Position numbers and translations under genes: made by a program. From NCBI RefSeq assembly GCF_945859685.1, contig NC_079148.1:26795946-26859945 (forward strand): a DNA stretch of 64,000 nucleotides, written 5' to 3'. Shown piece after piece: positions 51,001 to 52,100 of this stretch; the first letter of the stretch is position 1, and each line of letters begins with the position of its first letter. This DNA comes from Eupeodes corollae. Lineage: Eukaryota; Arthropoda; Insecta; Diptera; Syrphidae. A model generated the notes under the pieces. That model had not been told where the DNA came from and did not search any database. It was given only the letters and a program-made list of their open reading frames with translations.

Positions 51001-52100
51001 GTGAATGGGCCCTAGAAAAGTTGGCAGAAAATCCGCATTTTTATCGACAAATTTTGTTCTGCGATGAGGCTCATTTCTAGTTGAATGGCTACTTAAATAA
51101 GCAAAATTGCCGCATTTGGAGTGAAGAGCAACCAGAAGCCGTTCAAGAACTGCCCATGCATCCCGAAAAATGCACTGTTTGGTGTGGTTTGTACGCTGGT
51201 GGAGTCATTGGACCGTATTTTTTCAAAGATGCTGTTGGACGCAACGTTACGGTAAATGGCGATCGCTATCGTTCAATGCTAACAAACTTTTTGTTGCCAA
51301 AAATGGAAGAACTGAACTTGGTTGATATGTGGTTTCAACAAAATGGCGCTACATGCCACACAGCTCGCGATTCTATTGCCATTTTGAGGGAAAACTTCGG
51401 AGAACAATTCATCTCAAGGAATGGACCGGTAAGTTGGCCACCAAGATCATGCGATTTGACGCCTTTAGACTATTTTTTGTGGGGCTACGTCAAGTCTAAA
51501 GTCTACACAAATAAGCCAGCAACTATTCCAGCTTTGGAAGACAACATTTCCGAAGAAATTCGGGCTATTCCGGCCGAAATGCTCGAAAAAGTTACCCAAA
51601 ATTGGACTTTCCGAATGGACCACCTAAGACGCAGCCGCGGTCAACATTTAAATGAAATTATCTTCAAAAAGTAAATGTCATGGACCAATCTAACGTTTCA
51701 AATAAAGAATCGATGAGATTTTGCAAATTTGATGCGTTTTTTTTTTTTTTAAAGTTCTCAAGCTCTTAAAAAATCACCGTTTATATAAACTGGATTTTTG
51801 TCTGATAGAGTGATATGTTGTTCATAAAAATTATTTGTGGAAATTCTTCACAGATTTTCAATACTGACTGTGCGGCAAATGTGTCCAAGTTGTCTCCTTG
51901 TTTTTATTAGTTTTTGAAATTTTTTGAATGGAAAACTGTCTTAAGTTGTAAATTGTCTTTACTAAATCTTACCTCTGCTTCCGCCAAGTGCCAACCGAAT
52001 CATGTTTGCGCCTTCTAAAAGCTGCCCTACGCTCATTACCAATCGCTGAAAGGCGAGGATTTATTGGATTTTGTTGTTGAATAAGTGTTGCTGCATCCAT
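2931..52100 (-). CDS. rdgA: rdgA orthologue: type IV diacylglycerol kinase, 14 coding exons joined, 3' end outside window
   Basis: Diacylglycerol kinase phosphorylates diacylglycerol to phosphatidic acid; in Drosophila rdgA is the eye-enriched enzyme of the phototransduction lipid cycle at membranes. Spliced exons, all meeting in phase, give 816 codons. Domain order: basic N-terminus (1-50); C1 domain 1 (66-116, starting at His66 in GDHYWKPTS); C1 domain 2 (137-193); Lys/Arg-rich MARCKS-like linker (214-237); catalytic domain with FINPKSGGNQ (258-267), CGGDGTVGW (310-318) and LPLGTGNDLARALGWGG (337-353); accessory domain from about 404 (NNYFSFGVDAH) to about 585; RIDRAQEHLHY near 670; first ankyrin repeats from 748. 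This order matches the DGK zeta/iota group and rdgA. The remaining ankyrin exons were not found in 1-2930 and should lie to the left. The 12.8-kb first intron and several 5-8 kb introns are mostly transposons. Other 5' exons or isoforms cannot be excluded. Confidence 0.9.
3378..3441 (-). CDS. rdgA: rdgA exon 13 (first ankyrin helix)
   Basis: 64 nt, acceptor TTTTTATAG, donor TTTG|GTAGTT. It encodes SVLEKTSDAILLAAQRGDIN, which joins exon 14 (LRALHEQGFSL) to form an ankyrin repeat. The donor is not consensus beyond GTAG, but the phase is exact. Confidence 0.85.
3830..6030 (+). mobile_element. RNase H-bearing non-LTR retrotransposon, degenerate copy
   Basis: Pieces in several frames give a reverse transcriptase followed by RNase H: NIEGAFNN-like at 4135, RGTPQGGVLSPLLWNMVIND (4276-4350), a broken catalytic box at 4390-4410 (CADD, then a frameshift), YLGLILDKKLNWKANI at 4630, RNase H FYTDGSKTDHGVGSGIY (5180), FQAKVMVIKEAL, WVPGHRDIPGNCK (5490) and a Cys-rich end CRGCMDEEEEETVQHLLC (5835). 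Clade among I/LOA/Outcast-type elements is not resolved. It sits in the intron between rdgA exons 12 and 13 and is inactive. Confidence 0.85.
6060..6860 (+). mobile_element. Scrambled fragment of a second non-LTR family
   Basis: KLYAFFIDFKA (6180-6212) and EYKYLGVIFSRNL (6277-6310) are reverse transcriptase and post-RT motifs, with the intervening catalytic region deleted. The family is the same as the next copy, judging by the shared KLYAFFIDF motif. No frame is open for any useful length. Confidence 0.65.
6862..8318 (+). mobile_element. Non-LTR retrotransposon (second family), degenerate; continues at 8753-8817
   Basis: An open stretch at 6961-7578 (205 codons) is the linker between endonuclease and reverse transcriptase (WFDVEWMKARKLWFNC, TSSEFWKAVKHLNGK, VVAIAKLNKAIGM). 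In shifted frames the RT follows: FPLHKKGSYEDPANYRGI, FQAGFGKSYSTIDHIFSLL, KLYAFFIDFRAAFDSVDRQ, then VPALMYADDIVLF at about 8112-8150 with the YADD box intact. At 8318 it is interrupted by a small mariner and resumes at 8753 (EVKFLEV), until a Tc1 element cuts in at 8818. Dead by frameshifts. Confidence 0.8.
8321..8750 (-). mobile_element. Small mariner-like element nested in the non-LTR copy
   Basis: Terminal inverted repeats TAGGGTTTTTCAAT (left) and its mirror ending AAAAACCCTA (right), flanked on both sides by the dinucleotide TA (8319-8320, 8751-8752), as expected for Tc1/mariner insertion. On the minus strand the interior has transposase remnants (RTENLASVSESVQ, PYGLTRYVVPAGR in other frames). 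At 430 bp it is internally deleted and non-autonomous. Confidence 0.8.
8818..10372 (+). mobile_element. Tc1-like transposon with double (IR/DR) inverted repeats
   Basis: The left end CAGTGTATCAATTTCAT follows a TA. Transposase pieces in two frames: EIYKNPKISAPKLTENLRQ (9415), FTDEFNVHGSDGRQMVRRK (9646), FYQDNYPKHKANATRMW (9832), SPDINPIEN (9927) then a stop in place of a codon before WDELDRRIRK. These carry the DD..E triad of Tc1 enzymes. The motif ATTTCGTATTCGT recurs inside each end (about 9022 and, inverted, 10161) as well as at the tips (8826, 10352), an IR/DR arrangement. The right tip has lost its last bases. Dead copy. Confidence 0.85.
10373..11412. other. AT-rich intron sequence
   Basis: Intron between rdgA exons 12 and 13. 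It holds AAATT/TTAAT low-complexity runs at 10800-10850 and poly-T tracts. I see no gene or transposon in it. Confidence 0.6.
11413..11440 (-). CDS. rdgA: rdgA exon 12, proposed 28-nt micro-exon
   Basis: Exon 11 ends with one spare nucleotide and exon 13 begins with one, so a linking exon of phase 1 to phase 2 is required. The 28-nt segment between GGATTTCAG and GTAAGTATT supplies exactly that and encodes EYSLVLAQHN, leading directly into SVLEKTSDAILLAAQ. The consensus donor and in-phase fit are seen directly; the polypyrimidine tract before the acceptor is weak. Reading further upstream in frame (TRISEY) stays open, so a longer exon is possible. Confidence 0.6.
11441..12611. other. Intron sequence without recognisable feature
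   Basis: AT-rich intron between rdgA exons 11 and 12. The 66- and 72-codon frames at 11819-12019 and 11995-12213 have no motif and oppose each other; nothing supports a gene. Confidence 0.6.
12612..13664 (+). mobile_element. RTE-like non-LTR retrotransposon, copy A, internally deleted
   Basis: Matches copies at 20225, 55290 and 61700. Readable pieces: LYNGDDGPNAAVRQ (12747), KSNKAAGADGLNAGLF (12870), LSIVCPILKKGDP and NYRGISLLNIAYKIFSA (13008-13110), CSIKVGNDLTEPFDVKK (13170-13220), FRQGDAL, then a jump to LGRFERKVLCVIYDPV and VQRLRWLGHVER (13450-13485). The YADD catalytic segment is deleted. The end GCGCCACCTTAATTACGTAAG matches the TAAG-type tail of copy B. Confidence 0.85.
13886..14400 (+). 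mobile_element. Tc1-like transposase remnant
   Basis: Begins MGSGKTLTARQRATVDAFKD and LGLSLRER, resembling the N-terminal helix-turn-helix of Tc1 transposases, then decays; LELLPLAPYSSHIK at 14240 looks like the C-terminal third of the catalytic domain. No inverted repeats were found by eye. Confidence 0.6.
14401..15089. other. Intron sequence; GTA microsatellite
   Basis: No gene seen. A short (GTA)n tract lies at about 14820-14836. Confidence 0.55.
15090..15382 (-). mobile_element. tRNA-derived SINE copy, minus orientation
   Basis: Runs from an A/T-rich tail and TTAGGTGGCGCAACAGTCC through the conserved body (ACTAGACCCTAGTTCTC in sense, TGTCATGAAAAGTGC, GAGGAATTGACAAATTC) to a tRNA-like head whose B box reads GGTTCGATCCC in sense at about 15345. 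The A-box end of the head is missing (5'-truncated after AACAGTCC). Confidence 0.75.
15383..15994. other. Intron sequence 3' of rdgA exon 11
   Basis: No independent gene. The exon 11 frame could read through to a stop at 15918-15920, which would give a truncated protein without ankyrin repeats if the intron were retained. Confidence 0.5.
15995..16210 (-). CDS. rdgA: rdgA exon 11
   Basis: 216 nt after a 58-nt intron, acceptor TTTTTGTAG. It encodes CTAERFFRIDRAQEHLHY and DIATDEVYVLDQE, a type IV DGK hallmark before the ankyrin repeats, then a Gln/Glu-rich spacer (AAFQQRQEENERRN). The proposed end is ACGG|GTATGG at 15994, a moderate donor; it leaves one nucleotide, as exon 12 needs. Without splicing the frame would run to a stop at 15918-15920, which could mark a short isoform. 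Confidence 0.88.
16269..16495 (-). CDS. rdgA: rdgA exon 10
   Basis: 227 nt, acceptor TTTTTAG, donor GGATT|GTAAGTAA. It encodes TAGLDPLHLNILRITMP, YEQYHYDKDMLK and ends EWCFVD. The YEQYHYDK segment matches the YEALHYDK region that follows the accessory domain in type IV DGKs. Confidence 0.95.
16496..16998. other. rdgA intron 9 with a GC-rich patch and GTTC repeat
   Basis: Contains four GTTC units (16744-16760) and an unusually GC-rich patch (about 16810-16885, including CCGCGCCGCCACCGTCCC) against an otherwise AT-rich background. No splice sites or open frame mark it as an exon. Confidence 0.5.
16999..17292 (-). CDS. rdgA: rdgA exon 9 (accessory domain)
   Basis: 294 nt, acceptor TCTCTGTAG, donor GTGGC|GTAAGTT. 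It encodes YGGGTHPWNDSF, DDGMFEIVGLTTYQLPMLQ and TIPMQVDGEACRVKPS, the conserved end of the DGK accessory domain. Confidence 0.97.
17373..17776 (-). CDS. rdgA: rdgA exon 8 (catalytic to accessory domain)
   Basis: 404 nt, acceptor TTGTTACAG, donor CCAAG|GTACAT. It opens GYTDEPIGKILFEIG, continues LLDRWRVNVTPNPDAEP, and enters the accessory domain at NNYFSFGVDAHIALEFHEAR and RFNSRLRNKMYYGQ. Two nucleotides carry into exon 9, completing the Ser of IPSYGGGTHPW. Confidence 0.97.
17849..18023 (-). CDS. rdgA: rdgA exon 7 (glycine-rich ATP site)
   Basis: 175 nt, acceptor TTTTCAG, donor GGAGGC|GTAAGTT. It carries LEMFRKAPQLRVLACGGDG, TVGWVLSVLDQI and LPLGTGNDLARALGWGG. GGDGTVGW is the nucleotide-binding loop essential for kinase activity; all its glycines and the Asp are intact. 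Confidence 0.97.
18024..19609. other. Intron sequence with a two-copy short repeat
   Basis: No gene. Similar phrases ACGCCCAATACCACGCCTAC (about 18110) and ACGCCCACTACCACGCCTTC (about 18262) sit some 155 bases apart, both followed by TTATTTTATTTT-like sequence. Confidence 0.5.
19610..19990 (-). mobile_element. CR1/Jockey-like non-LTR fragment
   Basis: On the minus strand pieces give YYRPIAFVSLLSKLMETLIN (19980-19920), FLSKRSTNDLMV and, near 19710, a GVPQG-type box (sense GGCGTGCCCCAGGGC). The same family and order occur at 56900-57562. Many stops. Confidence 0.65.
20225..22232 (+). mobile_element. RTE-like non-LTR retrotransposon, copy B
   Basis: Starts in the endonuclease C-terminus (DARHASSIMDVRALRG, IDSDHYLVVAKV with the SDH motif, 20232-20320). 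The RT is well kept: NKASGMDGLNAGLFKAA (21001), LSIVCPILKKGDPLNCTNYR, GISLLNIAYKIFSAVICE, GFRPRKSTVDQIFTLRQIL, HLFIDVKAAYDSIY (21382-21420). It then jumps from SSFGELTLLH to MGLTVNDGKTKYM, losing the YADD box. The C-terminal LRWLGHVERMETN (21980) and a tail of TAAG units (22207-22232) close the element. Lies in the intron between rdgA exons 6 and 7. Confidence 0.88.
22349..22490 (+). mobile_element. SINE 3' half, plus orientation
   Basis: Body motif GAGTAATTCTTGTCATG through AGTAACTAGGCCTTAGTTC and CCACCTAATTTATTTTG matches the family 3' half. The tRNA head is absent. It sits about 115 bases beyond the RTE copy. Confidence 0.7.
22491..23492. other. Intron sequence without recognisable feature
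   Basis: AT-rich, no convincing gene. Several short GGGAAAA/ATTGGGAA phrases recur between 22975 and 23130 but I could not assign them. Confidence 0.5.
23493..23575 (-). CDS. rdgA: rdgA exon 6 (catalytic domain)
   Basis: 83 nt after a 99-nt intron. It encodes GVKLLGKFQWILNPRQVFD and LTQGGPKM, the conserved stretch directly after the first catalytic motif. Donor is ATGGG|GTAAGTT, leaving 2 nt that with exon 7 make a Gly codon. Confidence 0.96.
23675..23889 (-). CDS. rdgA: rdgA exon 5 (MARCKS-like basic linker and start of catalytic domain)
   Basis: 215 nt, acceptor TTTTCACAG, donor CCAG|GTAAGG. The encoded sequence reads PPSWIVKLPNKGNFKSS, then a Lys/Arg-rich run (RNNKRKPSNKKKPKEKE), then VIVFINPKSGGNQ. 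In DGK zeta the equivalent basic run is a PKC-regulated nuclear localisation/MARCKS-like segment; FINPKSGGNQ is the first ATP-binding motif of the catalytic domain. Confidence 0.96.
23890..25490. other. Intron sequence with CA repeat
   Basis: Intron between rdgA exons 4 and 5. Holds a CA microsatellite at 24695-24717, a C9-C10 run near 24037, and a TG run near 24786. No gene or clear transposon recognised. Confidence 0.55.
25500..26325 (+). mobile_element. CR1/Jockey-like non-LTR fragment, first copy, split by a SINE
   Basis: LRNKRNKTWKSYLKTLSP (25515) is the linker before the reverse transcriptase. After the SINE at 25702-25944 it continues with CSVGPDGIPPIVLKK (26160-26205), LFKLFLKIGKFPSVWKM and LILIFKKGN (26240-26320), the front of an RT domain. 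It stops where the second copy begins. Confidence 0.7.
25702..25944 (-). mobile_element. tRNA-derived SINE with 12-bp target duplication
   Basis: Read on the minus strand the head is TACTCGTGGCATGATGG, TTAGTGCGTTGGACTG (A box TGGTTAGTGCG) and GGTCTTGGGTTCAATCCC (B box), i.e. an RNA polymerase III tRNA-type promoter. The body and 3' end (CACTAGGCCCTGGTTCAC) follow. CAAAACTTGTAA is present at 25690-25701 and again at 25945-25956, a perfect target-site duplication. The most complete copy of the family in the window. Confidence 0.88.
26330..27512 (+). mobile_element. CR1/Jockey-like non-LTR, second copy, RT largely readable
   Basis: Begins LKNKRNKAWLKFSKT (26345), then QTPKNFWGFVKSIRK (26490), HPGPDGVASCVSKKCVSHLS (26717), LLWKSAFITPIH, ITNYRPIAKLFVIPKLFES (26885), WISSYLKNRSYSIIFRNE (27147), VNSGVPQGSHLGPLLFILYI (27222) and LIYADDIKIF (27316). 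The catalytic YADD is intact, but stops and frame changes divide it. It lies head to tail with the previous copy of the same family. Confidence 0.82.
27535..27975 (+). mobile_element. Tc1-like transposase remnant, catalytic Glu altered
   Basis: Pieces in order: VKHGGGHVMV (27630), AGVGKLEFKRVEWI (27680), LGIRRSFRFYQDNDPKHTSG (27775-27835) and SPDLNVIQNLW (27890-27925). The usual SPDLNVIENLW has its catalytic Glu replaced by Gln here, and the frame is broken. No inverted repeats identified. Confidence 0.75.
28020..28240. repeat. Repetitive CCAGAA-type sequence with a perfect hairpin
   Basis: Degenerate repeats of a GCCAGAA-containing unit (28050, 28073, 28132, 28153, 28200). AAATTAGGCCAGAA (28193-28206) and TTCTGGCCTAATTT (28221-28234) form a perfect 14-bp inverted repeat around a 14-nt loop. 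Possibly the end of a small fold-back or MITE; not assigned. Confidence 0.55.
28404..28590 (-). pseudogene. RING-finger-like C-terminus, frame-shifted
   Basis: Minus strand, frame ending at TAA 28406-28404: LVLPPNVVLLPCRHMKLC, SECNLRLQAQTV, ENYKCPCCQEIVADTFYIE. The pattern NVVLLPCRHMKLCSEC followed by CPCC is that of the second half of a C3HC4 RING finger, and the protein would end shortly after, as in many RING E3 ligases. The first Cys pair is split between frames (ILCII and SICLVL), so one indel is likely. A further frame at 28816-28520 upstream cannot be tied to a family. Origin (retrocopy or transposon cargo) unknown. Confidence 0.5.
28797..29550. repeat. Module-repeat element, copy 1, interrupted by a mariner fragment
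   Basis: Left part TCCATAGCTCAAAAACCAAT and ATACAGATAACACAG resembles the conserved left block of the family (see 35131-37285). After a mariner fragment come AT-rich modules with TTTTCGACTCAAATA and the end GGATGGGAAGTTATCAGTG, GGTTGCATCCCAGCC followed by CTCTTTTT (29515-29550). Confidence 0.65.
28868..29165 (+). mobile_element. Mariner-like transposase fragment
   Basis: FFSDKTHFSFGGYVDKQNC (28963-29015) matches the FSDEAHFWLNGYVNKQNC block around the first catalytic Asp of the abundant arthropod mariner group, and GTTVTVN (29136) lies further downstream in the same enzyme. Only this part is present. Confidence 0.7.
29551..30181. other. Intron sequence 3' of rdgA exon 4
   Basis: AT-rich, no feature recognised. 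The 97-codon frame at 29738-30031 has no motif. Confidence 0.55.
30182..30308 (-). CDS. rdgA: rdgA exon 4 (C1 domain 2)
   Basis: 127 nt, acceptor TTTCACAG, donor TTAG|GTAATT. It encodes GSKEIVALSCAWCKDVYH and CFNAGRIGEECSLG, the second half of the extended C1 domain 2 found next to the catalytic domain in all DGKs. One nucleotide is left for exon 5. Confidence 0.95.
30498..32872 (+). mobile_element. Tc1-like transposon split by a non-LTR insertion
   Basis: The left end ACAGTGTAGTTAGAAAAATG, TTGGTCAAAC and the inverted right end (GTTTGACCAACATTTTTCGA, ACGGCACTG at 32841-32872) are mirror images, next to TA on both sides. A transposase begins near 30645 (FVEKSANILCLTRLNLTTRE, 30649) and its C-terminal block SWAPYGPYLNSIENIW (32628-32675) lies beyond the insertion at 31173-32450. 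Without the insert the element is about 1.1 kb. Inactive. Confidence 0.82.
31173..32450 (-). mobile_element. RNase H-bearing non-LTR copy inserted in the Tc1 element
   Basis: Minus strand, nearly collinear with 4231-6030 and 47519-48118: from GTPQGGI-like at 32385, the post-RT region, FYTGGSKTDHGVGNGIFS (31535), CSVFQAEVMAIKEALSWLKE (31440) and IRIFSDSQAALKSLASV (31370), then a deletion to the 3' end CCAACCTAACCTTACC at 31181. It is 5'-truncated at about 32450. RNase H is readable for about 120 codons. Confidence 0.85.
32873..33774. other. Intron sequence without recognisable feature
   Basis: AT-rich. No gene or transposon recognised. Confidence 0.5.
33775..34330 (+). mobile_element. Mariner-like transposase remnant, internally deleted
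   Basis: VFSDETHFWFNEYVNKQNCR (33826-33885) covers the first catalytic Asp; GGIIGPYFFKDDANRNVTV (33972-34026) follows in a shifted frame, then PVNWPSRSCNLTP with the third Asp changed to Asn (34126), and a C-terminal QGQHLHEIIFKH at about 34270. The segment with the second Asp is deleted. Same group as 50644-51781. Confidence 0.75.
34480..34990 (+). mobile_element. Second mariner-like remnant
   Basis: ILRHDFGLYLCESQLP, LKPNDHTKRRFSV (34690-34725), VVFKDDAPFWMNAYMNK (34767-34820), YRIWDD and VWCGFWVGGVIGLYFFEHDS (34898-34958). This is the same stretch as in the other mariner copies but clearly diverged, with an in-frame stop after MNK. The C-terminal half is missing. Confidence 0.72.
35131..37285. 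repeat. Palindromic module-repeat element, copy 2
   Basis: The left block begins AACTTCCCATAGGGAG and contains CGTCCATAGCTCAAGAACC (35268) and TACCATAGCAATTTAAG (35380). The mirror of this block lies at 36590-36838, ending TATGGGAAGTTGA. Between them are AT-rich modules of roughly 130-190 bp with TTTTCGACTCAAATA and ACATTCAGTAAAATT; these run forward to about 36000, then in reverse to 36590. Forward modules resume after 36840 and finish with the family end (AGACGGGATAGGAAGTTATC, CCTCTTTTT at 37280). So an inverted copy appears to sit inside a forward copy. No coding capacity. Confidence 0.75.
37286..38379. other. Intron sequence without recognisable feature
   Basis: AT-rich intron between rdgA exons 3 and 4, no feature recognised. 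Confidence 0.5.
38380..38583 (-). CDS. rdgA: rdgA exon 3 (end of C1-1, start of C1-2)
   Basis: 204 nt, exactly 68 codons, acceptor TTTTTTTAG and donor AAAG|GTAACT. It carries MKCSACQLIAHQNC, the Cys/His core that finishes C1 domain 1, then FRDVGVRQYRE and HHHWVHRRAEKGKCKQCGK, the start of C1 domain 2. HHWVHRR is strongly characteristic of type IV DGKs. Confidence 0.95.
38584..39002. other. rdgA intron 2
   Basis: A 419-nt intron with good splice sites at both ends. Nothing else recognised. Confidence 0.6.
39003..39129 (-). CDS. rdgA: rdgA exon 2 (start of C1 domain 1)
   Basis: 127 nt, acceptor TTTTTACAG and donor CGG|GTATGT. It encodes KAAVKRTIRIIPDWTEN followed by GDHYWKPTSVSGDLCC and ends DNECR. 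The His of GDHYW and the following Cys residues begin the first C1 zinc-binding domain. Phase in is 2, phase out 0. Confidence 0.9.
39130..39799. other. Start of the 12.8-kb rdgA intron 1
   Basis: No gene recognised. GGTGTCTCGAAAGCCAACAG at 39349 hints at an unclassified repeat boundary, unsupported by any second copy seen here. Confidence 0.4.
39800..40706. repeat. Module-repeat element, copy 3
   Basis: Shares with copy 2 the phrases GAACCAGTAGAGATATCGAC (39820), GGGCTCTCAAAAAAATTGCG (39847) and TACCATAGCAGTTTAAA (39880), then AT-rich modules with TTTCGACTCAAATAG, and the end GACAGACGGGGTGGGAAGTT followed by GTGTGGGTCGCATC and CCTCTTTTTT (40650-40706). The far-left part is missing. Confidence 0.65.
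40707..41589. other. Intron sequence with a dispersed repeat
   Basis: No gene. Positions 41380-41530 resemble the repeat at about 60-290: ACGGTTCGTTACACTG, TTTCAATGACAGG and ATGATAGCTATAACTGGC. Confidence 0.5.
41590..42775 (-). mobile_element. Helitron Rep/helicase fragment
   Basis: Minus strand, 5' to 3': VDEVQTYQSGRYVSSNEAVW and RLLRFPLHERHPS (42765-42665), LENSESVYFTENNLQERLSY and FFELCTRDEFARTLLYVGVP (42650-42500), YTVHVSNMECFCFKMICHHV in another frame (42400-42335), then INEQKMSDIEGDIVEYLS, YPIEFLNSLELSGVPSHKLR and LKVGVAVLF (41955-41770), and finally TDLPFQFKRVQFPLK (41620-41590). These are consecutive parts of the helicase region of Helitron proteins; the ATPase core between them is deleted. 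Dead fragment in rdgA intron 1. Confidence 0.85.
42780..43249. repeat. Dispersed-repeat end with CAGA units and AGTAAGAT
   Basis: GCGAATTGGTTCAGTAGTTT, GCGTGATTGTGTAACAGA, three further CAGA units, then CATTTATAATATTAGTAAG (42833-42915). Tails of this type close many insect retroelements; the element it belongs to is not identified. The rest to 43249 holds no feature. Confidence 0.5.
43250..45485 (+). mobile_element. RNase H-bearing non-LTR retrotransposon, best-preserved copy
   Basis: 5'-truncated. RT from YIPQRWRNVKVVFIPKAGK (43268) through RHISLSSFILKTLERLID, SPDIEGAFNNV (43546), a frameshift near 43700, GTLQGGVLSPLLWNIVVNE (43714) and VVAYADDVAIAVAG (43808) with the catalytic box intact. 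An open frame of 219 codons continues to 44420. RNase H follows at 44433-44927: HFYTDGSKTNIGVGSGVYS, CSVFQAEILAIKEVLSWL, IRVFSDSQAAIKSL. Then the Cys-rich tail and a 3' end CCTAACCTAACCTT at 45472. The lesions are few: about four frameshifts and stops. Confidence 0.88.
45486..47283. other. Intron sequence without recognisable feature
   Basis: No gene or transposon recognised in about 1.8 kb of AT-rich sequence. Confidence 0.5.
47284..47515 (-). other. Unassigned open frame cut by a retrotransposon
   Basis: Minus-strand frame reading HMPYKNPAACSSLRNRRTRF, VGRCHLLVEKNAFYLNEAEI and VDFRYGKTDLENLYRYV down to a stop at 47284. Composition looks protein-like (balanced residues, few homopolymers, GC above the surroundings), but I recognise no family. 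It is interrupted on its 5' side by the insertion at 47519. It could be part of an unclassified transposon. Confidence 0.3.
47519..48118 (+). mobile_element. 5'-truncated non-LTR 3' end
   Basis: Collinear with 5511-6030: starts CAGGGAAATTGAAAAGTCGA (end of RNase H), includes CRSCMDEEEEETVQHLLCTC (47826-47885) and DTKRLSNFIKSTKWF (47965), and continues to the 3' end CCAACCTAACCTTACCTAAG. The 3' end matches the minus copy starting at 31181, fixing the family terminus. Confidence 0.82.
48119..48523. other. Short stretch without recognisable feature
   Basis: No gene or repeat recognised. Confidence 0.45.
48524..48797 (+). mobile_element. tRNA-derived SINE, plus orientation, TTTA tail
   Basis: Head GTAGTACCCGTGGCATGATG at 48525, then a deletion that removes the centre of the tRNA-like part, then GCTTGTGCCACCTAAAG, the body (GAGGAATTGACAAATTC, TTCTTGTCATGAAAAAG) and the 3' end CACTAGGCCCTGGTTCTC, GTGCCACCTTATTTATTTAT. 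It shows the full length of the body and a TTTA-repeat tail. Confidence 0.8.
48850..49145 (+). mobile_element. CR1/Jockey-like non-LTR linker fragment
   Basis: PTEENRNKFKQARKTCNGNI, FLHDQQLRQKI (48935-49030), FLSFVNNVRNTKSSSVPTLV and SNDTPFVS (49060-49140) resemble the segment before the reverse transcriptase. The RT itself is absent because an RTE fragment follows. Confidence 0.6.
49146..49385 (+). mobile_element. RTE-like fragment
   Basis: FFNIVLERIVHNSTVNTRGT (49207-49265) and TETRKMGF (49348) match copy C (56347-56525), with internal deletions that again remove YADD. Confidence 0.7.
49386..49771. other. Short stretch without recognisable feature
   Basis: AT-rich, the 94-codon frame at 49341-49625 has no motif beyond the RTE remnant. 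Confidence 0.45.
49772..50636 (-). mobile_element. Ty3/gypsy LTR retrotransposon, reverse transcriptase fragment
   Basis: Minus strand: LPNAQLDEIQNQVSELLEND (50625) and PFGLKIST lead to SFQRMMSIALSGLQASAFPN and VDDVIAFGKNLKDRNERLVK (50245-50120), then LRKYNLKLNLEKCNFLKPEV, LSHLITSNGVKPDPTKYETI and FSWTEDCEKSFNKLQQNLM (49890-49835). The order is that of a gypsy-type RT going into RNase H. The catalytic YVDD box reads NVDD, and the front half is full of stops. No LTR or other gene of the element was found nearby. Confidence 0.88.
50644..51781 (+). mobile_element. Mariner-like transposon, nearly full length, one stop and a lost catalytic Asp
   Basis: Inverted ends AAGGGTGATTTTTTTGAGGT (left) and, reversed, AACGGTGATTTTTTAAGAG (right), with TA on each side (50642-50643, 51782-51783). 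The transposase is open from 50733 to 51674 except for one TAG at 51078 where relatives have Trp (HF-stop-LNGYLNKQNC). First Asp: ILFCDEAHF (51052-51078). Second: MWFQQNGATCHTA (51327-51365), where relatives have QQDGA, so the Asp is Asn. Third: SCDLTPLDYFLWGYVKSKVY (51448). The N-terminus is shortened between the left repeat and about 50680. Inactive but young-looking. Confidence 0.9.
51973..52100 (-). CDS. rdgA: rdgA coding exon 1 (start codon exon)
   Basis: First coding exon, 42 codons plus 2 nt. The start ATG is at 52100-52098; an in-frame TGA sits three codons upstream (52109-52107), so this is the first possible Met of the frame. The protein begins MDAATLIQQQ and runs into a basic stretch (NERRAAFRRRKHD) ending WRKQR. 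The donor is AG|GTAAGATT. The 2-nt phase matches exactly the single A that opens exon 2. Inference: this is the N-terminus of the main product; it has no domain of its own, so support comes from phase, donor and the basic character shared with DGK zeta N-termini. Confidence 0.72.
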
